Notes under the pieces: generated by a model
Told to the model about the DNA's origin: nothing
The model's input: the letters and a program-made list of their open reading frames with translations, nothing else
Databases searched by the model: none
Assembly (NCBI GenBank): GCA_003285105.1
Contig: CP030158.1
Coordinates: forward strand, 1,588,501-1,652,500
Source of the DNA: Roseithermus sacchariphilus
GTDB lineage: Bacteria > Bacteroidota > Rhodothermia > Rhodothermales > MEBIC09517
Direction of reading: 5' to 3'
Length of the DNA stretch: 64,000 nt
Translations under genes and position numbers: made by a program
Part shown: positions 55,601-62,633 of the stretch, piece by piece
Numbering within the stretch: the first letter of the stretch is position 1
How the letters are laid out: each line of letters begins with the position of its first letter

Positions 55601-56130
55601 TCGCGGAAGTCGTACCACTCATCGGTGCGGACCCACGGGTCGGGCAGCATCTCGGTGGACGGGTGCGAGGCGTCGGCGACGTGCAGCGTGCCTTCGCGGA
55701 CGTTGGGGTTGCCCGGGTGGCTGGTGAAGTAGCCGCCGACGAGCCGCCCGTACCAGGGCCATCCGTACTCGGTGTCGGAGGCGGCGTGGATGCCGACGAA
55801 CCCGCCGCCGGCCTGGATGAAGCGGGCGAAGGCGATCTGCTGCGCGTCGTCGAGGATGTCGCCCGTGGTGCTCAGGAAGACGACCACGTTGAAGCGGGCC
55901 AGGTCGCGCTGGTTGAAGAGGGCGGCGTCCTCGGTGGCCTCCACCTCGAAGCCGTGCTCCGCGCCGAGCCGCCGGATGGCTTCGATGCCGGGCTCGATGG
56001 AAGCGTGACGGTAGCCTTCCGTCTTCGAGAACACCAGCACCCGCGGCGTCGGGGTATGGAAGAAGAGGAAGTAGGCGCCCACGAGGAGCAGCGGTACGAG
56101 GCTGGAGAGGAGCAGCGTCTTCTTGTTCAT
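52669..56130 (-). CDS. ThuA - sugar dehydrogenase - PKD - cytochrome c - CBM multidomain protein
   Basis: A 1153-residue exported or membrane-anchored protein (N-terminal helix LLLSSLVPLLLVGAYFLFF). In order: a ThuA domain (about 29-265, GGGFVGIHAASDTEY), a PQQ-dependent soluble glucose dehydrogenase-like propeller (about 280-690, EEGLLGVAVDPNY, GKILRITPQPDG), a PKD domain (about 700-790), a class I cytochrome c with CQACH haem site (C885, C888, H889) and a C-terminal CBM6-like domain. An electron path from sugar to haem in one chain is plausible. It is convergent with the pectin operon and not obviously part of it. Confidence 0.87.
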   Translation of the reverse strand: MNKKTLLLSSLVPLLLVGAYFLFFHTPTPRVLVFSKTEGYRHASIEPGIEAIRRLGAEHGFEVEATEDAALFNQRDLARFNVVVFLSTTGDILDDAQQIAFARFIQAGGGFVGIHAASDTEYGWPWYGRLVGGYFTSHPGNPNVREGTLHVADASHPSTEMLPDPWVRTDEWYDFRDRNPDVHVLLNIDETTYKRADEHPAPAPRPIAWYHEFDGGRAWYTALGHTSESFAEPLFLKHLLGGIEWAIGDGKPVDFGAATVMPEENRFTKTVMDQNLNEPMELDFLDPDRIIFVERKGAIKIHDLQAGRTETIATLDVFTGEEEGLLGVAVDPNYAENHWIYLSYSHPVDSLINLSRFVLEGNVLDRASEKVLLSVPVQRHQCCHVGGSVEFDGQGNLFFSIGDNTNPFASDGYAPIDERQGPRLCRDNDDTRNCNRSPWDAQKSSANTQDLRGKILRITPQPDGTYTIPEGNLFSDPAEGRPEIYVMGNRNPFRLAVDRHTGYLYWGEVGPDARDDNPLRGPKGHDEVNQARAAGFFGWPYFVGDNKPYRDYDFATGQSGPPFDPMRPVNDSPNNTGARVLPPAQPAFIWYPYGASPEFPLVGSGGRNAMAGPVYYYDDYPASDVKFPRYYDGKLFIYDWVRDWIAVVTMDEEGDYAWMEPFLPTTLDVSNTMDMLFGPDGAMYILEYGKGWFTQNLDARLSKITYNAGNRPPQAQIAADHTVGATPLTVAFSGAASYDNDYDDLRFAWDVDNDGTVDAREPAFTHTYREPGVYTAVLTVSDPSGAESRASVEILAGNAMPTLSLAVRPNRTFYFDDRPLVYEVSVTDPEDGALADGSIPPEQVVVSLQFVPEGRDLTIPAQGHQELMTAATTALGKDLIAQADCQACHQENSVSLGPSYVQVAERYAGQEGAEDYLVQKIIQGGSGVWGDRAMAAHPELPPEQAAQMVRYILSLAEQEGEAPGTALPPSGTVTLTEHRGNGTDGRYILTASYTDRGGEGVGPLTAREMLILRHPQVEAEDFDVTEGASRFTLTAEMTGGPEMEVVVGMAGSYIAFEQIDLSGIAALTAVVGVSQGNTTGGTIQVRLDAPDGPVVGTIEVPAPDGPAPRFGPETAPLTPTDGLHDVYLTFDGPAGGAPVCIVDALVFSPPPAP

Positions 56131-56191
56131 GGCGCGACGTCAGGCGGGGGGATACAACGTAACGGCCCCGTAACGCCGAAGCGCTTCCGTT

Positions 56192-56215
56192 GTGCCCGCC
56201 CGCCGCGGAGCCCGC
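56192..56215. repeat. 24-bp direct repeat, left copy
   Basis: Starts GTGCCCGCCCGCCGCGGAG and is identical over 24 bases to 57002-57025. The two copies flank the VapBC module. Confidence 0.8.
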
Positions 56216-56323
56216 CATGCGGAGCGAGCCCCCGGGACGACATTCCCAGCGGAAAACCCAATGCCGCGGCGCGCCGGACGGGTCTGGCGCGGGTGAGACG
56301 ATGGCTCCCGATCCGTCAGGGTG

Positions 56324-56715
56324 TCACCAGGCTACTACTGGGAGATCGTCGAGGTCTGAAAAATGACGATCCCGGGTGATCAGGGTGAGCTTGTGCTGCC
56401 GGGTGAGTGCCGCAATCCAGAGGTCGTTTTCCGGAATGGGCCGTCCTCTGGCTCGTAAGCGTTGCTTGATCTGGCCGTACCAGCGTGCTGTGTCGGCATC
56501 GCAGGGCAGGATCTGGCTGGCTGCAGCAAAGCGCGTGATGCGATCGAGGTTCTCCGACACCCGTGTCGACCGGTGGGCGCCATAATAGAGCTCTCCCAGA
56601 ACGATGCTCGGGATAAAGACCTCACGAGCAGCCATCAGTGGCTCCACCACGGCGGCCTCGCCTGCGAAGAGAGCGATCACGATGTTCGCGTGTCGAGGAG
56701 GAGCCTACCATTCAT
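56324..56715 (-). pseudogene. vapC: VapC-type PIN toxin gene, frameshifted near its start
   Basis: A PIN-domain ribonuclease toxin. From ATG 56715 the product reads MNGRLLLDTR and then stops. An extra CG (within 56687-56690) separates LLLDT from NIVIALFAGE in another frame. Removing it restores the PIN start LLLDTNIVIALF. The remaining frame (56324-56680, GTG start, 118 codons) contains the later acidic residues in LGELYYGA, PENDLWIAA and TRDRHF but lacks the first catalytic aspartate. The toxin should be inactive unless the CG is a sequencing error. The intended start overlaps the end of the antitoxin gene, as is usual for vapBC. Confidence 0.8.
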
Positions 56716-56932
56716 TGGCATCAACGCGCTCGCACCCTTCCTCGATGGCTTGCGCGATCCGGGCGGCCTCATCGGCGGGAATTTGTCCCACAAAGGGTCG
56801 GAACGCGGCGCCCGGTGTGCCCCGGGGAGGGGAAGCAAGGGCACGTGCGAACGCTACGAGGCGTTCTTGTTGCTCCGGTGCGAGGTGGTCTAACACACGC
56901 AGGAGTTGATCTTTGAGCGCAGGGTCTGGCAT
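56705..56932 (-). CDS. vapB: VapB-type antitoxin
   Basis: A 75-residue antitoxin partner of the PIN toxin. The C-terminal half (PADEAARIAQAIEEGCERVDANEW) is typical of VapB proteins that wrap around PIN toxins; the N-terminal half is helical and would bind DNA or dimerise. The stop codon overlaps the toxin start region. It should neutralise VapC and autorepress, but the toxin copy here is frameshifted, so the antitoxin may be an orphan. Confidence 0.75.
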   Translation of the reverse strand: MPDPALKDQLLRVLDHLAPEQQERLVAFARALASPPRGTPGAAFRPFVGQIPADEAARIAQAIEEGCERVDANEW

Positions 56933-57001
56933 ACCGAGCAGCCGTTCGTTCGCATCCTAAACGCGGGCTATCCGATACAGGTTGCCTGTACGGTCAGAGC
57001 C

Positions 57002-57025
57002 GTGCCCGCCCGCCGCGGAGCCCGC
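57002..57025. repeat. 24-bp direct repeat, right copy
   Basis: Identical to 56192-56215 and ends two bases before the stop codon of the next minus-strand gene. Confidence 0.8.
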
Positions 57026-57026
57026 G

Positions 57027-58391
57027 CTACGGCACCCGTACCAGGCGCTGCACCCGGACGCGGCCGTCGACCTCCAGACGAGCCAGGTAGACGCCGGCGG
57101 GCTGGTCGGCGGCGTCCCAGCGGATCCGGTGCGTCCCGGCCGGCAGGGCGCCGTCCACGAGCGTGGCGACGGTCTGGCCGAGCAGGTTGACGACGGTCAG
57201 GCGGACGGTCCCCGGGCGGGTCAGCTCGAGGGGCAGCGTCGTCCGGGGGGTGAAGGGGTTCGGGTAGGCGGGGTGGAGGGTCGCCCGCACGGGCCGCGTG
57301 CCGGCGACGGGCGTGGTGGCGGTGGCCGTCCGCTCGTAGCGGAAGGCGATGTGCGCCGGGGCGATGCCGGCGTCGAAGCGGGACAGCTCGGTGCCGGCGC
57401 GGTCGTGGATCGTGACGTAGCCCGCCGTCGTGAAGCCCGTCACGCGGCCCACGTAGAGGCGGGCGGCGACCGCGTCGTAGGCGACGGCCCCGATCCCGTC
57501 GGCGCCGCCGAGGCGCAGCGTGTCGACGAGGGCGTTCACGGCGGTGTCGAAGCGGAGGATCTGCCGCTCGTCGTCGATGACCACGTAGGCCTCCTCGGCC
57601 GCGGCAGCGTAGAAGACGTTCTGCCCGGGACCGGCCGAGCCGTGCTGGGTCGTCAGCGCGATGCGCCCGATTTCTTCATGGTCGGCGTCGAAGGTGACGA
57701 TGGCGCCGTTCGTCTGCTCGATGATCTGCGTGAAGTCGTCGTTGTAGACGGTCTTGCCCGTGCAGAACACGTGCAGTTCGGCCTGCTCGTCCACGACCAG
57801 CGAGCGCGCGCCGTCACAGCCGGCCTCGAGCGTCTCGATGACGGTGTCGGTCGCCACGTCGATCACGGCGACCTGACCGCTGGCGCCGAAGCCGCCGAGG
57901 GCCACGTAGGCGGTACCGCCGCGCACGGCGATCTCCTCGGGGGTGCCGCCGACGGCGATGGTGCCGGTCGCGGTGTTCGTGGCGAGGTCGAGGACCGTCA
58001 CCGTGGACGTCGCGCCGAAGAGCTGGTTGGTGACGTAAGCCTTGTCCTCGTCCACGACGGCGAGGTAGCGGGGGCCGGGCACGTCGGGAATCTGGGCGAT
58101 CCGGGCGAGGGTGACGGCGTCGAGCACGTCGATGCGGCCGCCGGTGTTGGAGGCGAGGTACACGCGGCCGTCGTGGACGAGCAGGCTCTGGAGGATCGTG
58201 CCGAAGTCGGCCAGCGCCGTCGCGGCCTGCGCGGTGGCCGGGTCGTAGAAGGTGACGGAGGCGTTGCCGTCCGAGAAATTGCCCTGGTTGCCGACGAAGA
58301 CGCCGGTGACGGTCTGTGCGTCGAGTCCACGGGCCGTCGGCAGGAGCAGCAGAAGCAGGGCGAGGAGGCGGGTAACGGGCAGATGGTGCAT
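57027..58391 (-). CDS. Beta-propeller surface protein with T9SS domain, possible BtuG counterpart
   Basis: A 454-residue secreted protein (signal LLALLLLLLPTARGLDAQ) with YVTN/YncE-like beta-propeller repeats over about 26-360 (DGRVYLASNTGGRIDVLDA, GGTPEEIAVRGG) and a C-terminal T9SS domain (HPAYPNPFTPRTTLPLEL, LTVVNLLGQTVATL). It lies 39 bp after the BtuB-like receptor gene, within the same riboswitch-controlled transcript. In gut Bacteroidota, BtuG is a surface beta-propeller that binds cobalamin and caps BtuB. The same arrangement here, with T9SS sorting instead of a lipid anchor, suggests a similar job. This is inference. Confidence 0.75.
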   Translation of the reverse strand: MHHLPVTRLLALLLLLLPTARGLDAQTVTGVFVGNQGNFSDGNASVTFYDPATAQAATALADFGTILQSLLVHDGRVYLASNTGGRIDVLDAVTLARIAQIPDVPGPRYLAVVDEDKAYVTNQLFGATSTVTVLDLATNTATGTIAVGGTPEEIAVRGGTAYVALGGFGASGQVAVIDVATDTVIETLEAGCDGARSLVVDEQAELHVFCTGKTVYNDDFTQIIEQTNGAIVTFDADHEEIGRIALTTQHGSAGPGQNVFYAAAAEEAYVVIDDERQILRFDTAVNALVDTLRLGGADGIGAVAYDAVAARLYVGRVTGFTTAGYVTIHDRAGTELSRFDAGIAPAHIAFRYERTATATTPVAGTRPVRATLHPAYPNPFTPRTTLPLELTRPGTVRLTVVNLLGQTVATLVDGALPAGTHRIRWDAADQPAGVYLARLEVDGRVRVQRLVRVP

Positions 58392-58430
58392 GGATACGTT
58401 CGGGGTTTGAACGGAGGGGAGGGGGCGTCC

Positions 58431-60341
58431 TCACCGCCCGCCGGCGTCGAGGGTGAGTTGCAGCCGAGCGTGACAGGGCGGCAGCGGATAGCCTTTGATG
58501 ATTTCCAGGTGTTGGTCGGTGAGGTTGTAGACCGAGAGGGCCAGCGTGGCCGTCGCCGGGCCCATGGGGAGCCGCAGGCGCAGGCGGCCGTCGAGGGCCC
58601 GGAGGGGGTCGAGCGCCTGGCGGCCGTCGGTGGTGAGGTAGCGCCGGCCGATGTAGCGCGCCAGCAGGTCCAGCCACAGCGGACCGAGGCGGAGGCCGGC
58701 CCCGGCCTTGAGCTGATGGCGGGGGACGTAGCGCAGCGGCTGGTCGTAGGCGGGGTCGTCCGGCGCGGAGCGATCGCGTGCGTCGGTGAGGGTGTAGAAG
58801 GCGTGGCCGCCGAGCGCCAGCCAGGGCGCCAGCGGCCGGTCGGCCCGGAGGGACGCTTCCAGCCCCCGCGTGCGGACGCGCTGCACGTTGGCGGGCGACC
58901 AGAAGCCCTGCCGGGTGGGTTCCCAGACGATCTGGTCCGTGATGCGTGCGGTGAAGGCCGTCACCTCGGCCTGCACGGCCGGCGTCCCAGCCATCAGGCC
59001 GGCGTCGACGGTCCAGCCGTGCTCGGGGCGCAGGTCCGGGTTGCCGCCCGGCTGCCAGAAGCGATCGTTGAAGGTGGGTATGCGGTAGGCGCGGCCGGCG
59101 CCCACCTTGAGGTGGATCGGCAACGAGCGGACCGGCTGCAGGTTGAGGCCCAGGCGGGGGCTCACGGCCCACCGGAGCGGACCCTGCGCGGCGGCATAGG
59201 CGTCGAGCCGGAGGGCGGGGTAGAGCAGCAGCCGGCCGTAGTGGCCGGTGCCGTGGACGAACGCGCCGGCGTGGCCGTCGCGGGCCTGCTCGGCCAGGTT
59301 CGGGTGGGCCGCCTGCCCGAAGCCCCCGGCCAGCCCCCCGGCCAGCAGCCAGCGCCGCCCGGCGAGGGCCTGGACCTCGGCTTCGGCAGAGGCGAGCAGC
59401 GTGCGGCCCGTGTCGTCGACCTGGAGCCCGGGGTGGACGTAGCGCAGGCGGCTGTGCTGCACGAGCCCGCCCAGGCGCAGCGTCCTCCCGCGCCGGCGCC
59501 GCTCATGGTCGGCCCAGAGGCGCAGGTTCGTGTCCCATTGCCGTTCGCCCCGGGGCGAGGCCGAGGCCAGGCCGGGCAGGCCCTGCTCGGCGTCGTTGAT
59601 CCAGGCGGCGAGGTGCGTGCGGTGGGTATCCCCCCGGTGGCCCAGCGCGGCGTAGAGCGCCCGGCGGGTGCGGTCGGCGTTGCGGCGGCGCACCTCGCGG
59701 GGAGGGAAGAGCGCCTCGTTCACGTAGGGGAAGTCGCCGTCGGCGGCGCTGTATTCCGCGGCGGCCGTGGCCGAGAAGCGGCCCCGGGAGCCACTCAGCA
59801 GCAGGCTGCCCTGACGCTCGCCGTAGGCGCCGAGCCCGCCGGCGAGCCGCGCCCGCGGCGTCGGGCCGGGCCGCACCGTGCGGAGGTTCACCACGCCCCC
59901 CAGGCCGTCGGTGCCGTAGAGCGCCGAGCCGGCGCCGTGCATCACCTCCACCCCGTCGAGCAGGATCGTCGGCAGCAGGTTCAGGTCGAGCTGCCCCAGT
60001 TGCGGGTCGGCGATGCGGTGGCCGTCGAGCAGCACGAGCGTCTGGGCCGCCCCGGTGCCGCGCAGCGAGAGCGTCGCCAGCCCGCCGTCGCCGTAGCGCT
60101 TGACGAACAGCCCGGCCCGGGCTTCCAGCAGATCGGCGACGGAGCGGGCGCCGGTGGCGGCGATGGCCTCGGGGCCGAGGACGGTGACCCGCACGGGGGC
60201 CGTGGTGGTCGGCGTCTGCGAGCGGGCCGCCGTCACCGTCACGTCCGGCAGGACGACGGTCGTGTCGAGGGGCGTCTGGGCTGCCACCGGCCACATCGCC
60301 GGCAGCAGGACGAACAGCAGAGCGGAGAAACGTGCGCGCAT
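58431..60341 (-). CDS. btuB: BtuB-like TonB-dependent cobalamin receptor
   Basis: A 636-residue TonB-dependent receptor with signal peptide (LLFVLLPAMWPVAAQ), a TonB-box-like segment (DTTVVLPDVTVTAAR), plug domain (GARSVADLLEARAGLFVKRY, GAGSALYGTDGLGGVVNLRT) and a short 22-strand-type barrel. Size and plug resemble BtuB. The leader carries a cobalamin riboswitch, which is strong evidence for B12 or corrinoid transport. The ATG at 60341 directly follows the T-run of the leader terminator. Confidence 0.9.
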   Translation of the reverse strand: MRARFSALLFVLLPAMWPVAAQTPLDTTVVLPDVTVTAARSQTPTTTAPVRVTVLGPEAIAATGARSVADLLEARAGLFVKRYGDGGLATLSLRGTGAAQTLVLLDGHRIADPQLGQLDLNLLPTILLDGVEVMHGAGSALYGTDGLGGVVNLRTVRPGPTPRARLAGGLGAYGERQGSLLLSGSRGRFSATAAAEYSAADGDFPYVNEALFPPREVRRRNADRTRRALYAALGHRGDTHRTHLAAWINDAEQGLPGLASASPRGERQWDTNLRLWADHERRRRGRTLRLGGLVQHSRLRYVHPGLQVDDTGRTLLASAEAEVQALAGRRWLLAGGLAGGFGQAAHPNLAEQARDGHAGAFVHGTGHYGRLLLYPALRLDAYAAAQGPLRWAVSPRLGLNLQPVRSLPIHLKVGAGRAYRIPTFNDRFWQPGGNPDLRPEHGWTVDAGLMAGTPAVQAEVTAFTARITDQIVWEPTRQGFWSPANVQRVRTRGLEASLRADRPLAPWLALGGHAFYTLTDARDRSAPDDPAYDQPLRYVPRHQLKAGAGLRLGPLWLDLLARYIGRRYLTTDGRQALDPLRALDGRLRLRLPMGPATATLALSVYNLTDQHLEIIKGYPLPPCHARLQLTLDAGGR

Positions 60342-60374
60342 AAAAAAGCCCGAACCTCATATCAGAGGCCCGGG
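60342..60374 (-). terminator. Riboswitch-controlled intrinsic terminator abutting the btuB start
   Basis: On the minus strand CCCGGGCCTC (60374-60365) pairs with GAGGTTCGGG (60358-60349), including two G-U pairs, around a six-base loop, followed by GC and six T (60347-60342). The ATG begins at the next base. Confidence 0.85.
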
Positions 60375-60469
60375 TCGCACGTCGATGCGGATCGGGGGCC
60401 GGCCGGAGCCGCGTGCCGCCGTCACGCAGGAGTACGCCGCAGGCCTCAGGTCCCGGAGGCAGTCGGCAT

Positions 60470-60716
60470 AGACGCACGCTGGCAGGTCTCCTGGCTTGCT
60501 GCGCGCTCCCGGCAGGGGAGCACAACGGATCGGCTCGACCACCGGCCTTCCCGGATCCCGGAGGATCCAGTGACCGGCAGCCTCATCGTCGCCCGTACGG
60601 CACGCAGCCTACAGTTGCGGGTACAGCTCCGGACTCGGAAGGGCACGAGGGCGTGGTCTCGCTTCGTCGTCGAAACACAGCCTTCGGCTCTTTCCTCACC
60701 GGATTCCCTTTTAATC
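60470..60716 (-). ncRNA. Cobalamin riboswitch
   Basis: The conserved parts appear in order on the minus strand: AAAAGGGAATCCGGTGAGG near 60714-60694, CCCGCAACTGTAG (60621-60609), GGTCACTGG (60575-60567) and the B12 box AAGCCAGGAGACCTGCCAGC (about 60497-60478). With the downstream terminator it should shut off btuB and the beta-propeller gene when adenosylcobalamin or a related corrinoid is plentiful. Confidence 0.93.
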
Positions 60717-60767
60717 CGCCCTTGTCGAAAGGGGTCGGAACCAGCGGCGTATGCGAAAGAACACGGG

Positions 60768-60797
60768 CAGACTATCGCCGGCGGCGCAGAGTTGCAA
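60768..60797 (-). promoter_or_regulatory. Candidate promoter of the btuB riboswitch transcript
   Basis: Minus-strand TTG (60797-60795), 20 nt, then TAGTCTG (60774-60768). It is about 50 bp before the riboswitch core, a suitable distance. Pattern evidence only. Confidence 0.4.
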
Positions 60798-60866
60798 GGC
60801 TTCAATGGAATTCCTTGAACCCCGCTCGTCCACCGCCCCGGGCAGGGCGCGAGGCACCGGCCTCGT

Positions 60867-62264
60867 TCAGAGGCGCACCGTCTCGCCGTGCTCGGGGATG
60901 GTCACGCGGGGGTAGCCCGCGCCTTCGAGCGCGGCCTTCATCGCCTCCTGACGCTCGGGGGCGCCGTGGACGAGGAAGACCTGCCGGAGGTCGCGGCGGT
61001 CCATCTGGTTGAGGAAGTGCAGCATGCCCGGCTCGTCGGCATGGGCCGAGTAGCTGTTCATCACCACCACCTCGGCCCGCAGCGGATGCGGCTGGCCGAA
61101 GATGCGCACCTCCGGCCGCCGCTCGACGATGCGCTTGCCCAGGGTGTGATCCGCACAGTAGCCGACGATCATCACGGTGTTGCGCGGGTCCTCGATGTTG
61201 TTGCGCAGGTGATGCAGGATGCGCCCGGCCTCGCACATGCCGGAGGCCGAGATGATGACCATCGGCACACGCATGCCGTTGAGCTGCTTGGACTTCTCCG
61301 CGTCGCGGATGTAGGTGAGCCGGTCGAAGCCGAACGGGGTGTCGTCCTGCATCAGGACGTGGCGCAGTTCCCGGTCGTAGCACTCGGGATGGGCGATGTA
61401 GACGCTGGTGGCGTTGACGGCCAGGGGGCTGTCGACGTACACGGGGATGTCCGGCAGCCGGTCCTCGTTCCAGAGCCGGTCCAGCGCGTAAACGATCTCC
61501 TGCGTGCGGCCGACGGCGAAGGCCGGGATGATGACCTTGCCGCCGCGTTTGCTGGTGCGGGTGATGACCTCGGCCAGCGCCTCGCGGGCGCGGTCCGGCG
61601 GGTCGTGCGTCTTGCCGCCGTAGGTGGATTCGGCGATGAGCACGTCGCAGGCATCCATCGGCTGCGGGTCGCGCAGGATGGGGCGGCCGGGGTTGCCCAC
61701 GTCGCCGGTGAAGCCGAGGCGGAGCGTGCGGCTTCCCTCGCGGATGGTCAGGACCATCGAGGCCGAGCCGAGGATGTGCCCGGCGTCGCGATAGACGACC
61801 TCCACCCCGGGCACGGGCGAGAACGGCTGCCGGTACGAAACCCCGACGAAGTGCTCCAGCACGCCTTCGGCATCGTCGACGGTGTAGAGCGGCCGCACGG
61901 GCGGTTCGCCCCGCTTCCGCCGGAGCTTGTTGACGAAGTGGATGTCCTTCTCCTGGATGTAGGCGCTGTCGAGCAGCATCAGGCTGCACAGGTCGTAGGT
62001 GGCGTGCGTGGCATAGATGCGACCGCGGAAGCCGTCCTGCCACAGCTTCGGCAGCAGCCCGGAATGGTCGATGTGTGCGTGCGAGAGCAGCACCGCGTCG
62101 ATGGAGGCCGGGTCGAAGCCGAAGTGGCGGTTGAGATGGTCGGCCTCGGCCCGCCGGCCCTGGAACAGCCCGCAGTCCAGCAGCAGCCGGTGGCCGCTGT
62201 CGAGTTCGAGGAGGTGCTTGGAGCCGGTGACGGTGCGGGCGGCGCCCCAGAAGGTGAGTTGCAT
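60867..62264 (-). CDS. MBL-fold beta-CASP nuclease
   Basis: A 465-residue metallo-beta-lactamase nuclease of the beta-CASP/CPSF type, likely an RNA-processing enzyme. Zinc motifs are SHAHIDHSG (H62, H64, D66, H67), DAGHILGSA and FTGDVGN; the beta-CASP region shows IAESTYGGKTH and SASGMCEAGRILHHL, with HADEPG near the C-terminus. There is no signal peptide. It resembles the bacterial family annotated as MBL-fold RNA-specificity exonucleases, distinct from RNase J by its length. Single gene. Confidence 0.92.
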   Translation of the reverse strand: MQLTFWGAARTVTGSKHLLELDSGHRLLLDCGLFQGRRAEADHLNRHFGFDPASIDAVLLSHAHIDHSGLLPKLWQDGFRGRIYATHATYDLCSLMLLDSAYIQEKDIHFVNKLRRKRGEPPVRPLYTVDDAEGVLEHFVGVSYRQPFSPVPGVEVVYRDAGHILGSASMVLTIREGSRTLRLGFTGDVGNPGRPILRDPQPMDACDVLIAESTYGGKTHDPPDRAREALAEVITRTSKRGGKVIIPAFAVGRTQEIVYALDRLWNEDRLPDIPVYVDSPLAVNATSVYIAHPECYDRELRHVLMQDDTPFGFDRLTYIRDAEKSKQLNGMRVPMVIISASGMCEAGRILHHLRNNIEDPRNTVMIVGYCADHTLGKRIVERRPEVRIFGQPHPLRAEVVVMNSYSAHADEPGMLHFLNQMDRRDLRQVFLVHGAPERQEAMKAALEGAGYPRVTIPEHGETVRL

Positions 62265-62300
62265 GGGCCGGTCGGGTAGCGCGTGACGAGGGTCGAGGAC

Positions 62301-62349
62301 CGAGTGTCGAGTGTCGAATGTCGAGTGTCGAGTGTCGAGTGTCGAAGGT
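62301..62349. repeat. Seven tandem heptamers of the CGAGTGT type
   Basis: CGAGTGT in seven consecutive units, with CGAATGT and CGAAGGT variants. First of three heptamer tracts in the 369-bp gap 62265-62633. Confidence 0.9.
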
Positions 62350-62400
62350 CAGCGGAAGCGGCGAGGGTTGCCACCGCCGGGTCAAGCCCACCTCCTGAAA

Positions 62401-62477
62401 GCTGATGGCCGATGGCCGATGGCTGATGGCCGATGGCTGATGGCCGAAAGCTGATGGCTGAAAGCCGAGTGTCGAAT
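62401..62477. repeat. Eleven tandem heptamers of the GCTGATG/GCCGATG type
   Basis: Units GCTGATG, GCCGATG, GCTGAAA, GCCGAAA and related forms follow one another in register over 77 bp. They are close to the GCTGAAG/GCTGACC heptamers at 14263-14444, and the last units (GCCGAGT, GTCGAAT) merge into the CGAGTGT type. Confidence 0.9.
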
Positions 62478-62479
62478 GT

Positions 62480-62519
62480 ACAAAGGGCGAAGGACAAAGG
62501 GCGAAGGACAAAGGGCGAC
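62480..62519. repeat. Nearly three tandem 14-mers of the ACAAAGGGCGAAGG type
   Basis: ACAAAGGGCGAAGG repeats twice and then partially. Each 14-mer is twice seven bases. Similar CGAAGGG motifs occur at 7958-7978 upstream of moxR. Confidence 0.85.
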
Positions 62520-62572
62520 AGGCGGATGGGACGCGTGATGCAGCCCCGACCGTCCGCCCGGCGTCCTCGACC

Positions 62573-62602
62573 TTGTGCGGGGCCGGTCGGGGTGCTACCT
62601 TG
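62573..62602 (+). promoter_or_regulatory. Promoter of the NIPSNAP gene
   Basis: TTGTG (62573-62577), 18 nt, TACCTTG (62596-62602); a fair Bacteroidota-type promoter, about 30 bp before the start codon. The transcript leader would be short. Confidence 0.5.
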
Positions 62603-62633
62603 CCCGCGCCCGGCCCCCGTTTCCCTTCAGCCC

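Noticed and set aside
56982-60818. 1278-codon plus-strand frame over btuB and the propeller gene
   Set aside because: Would run through the riboswitch and both minus-strand genes; no protein-like content.
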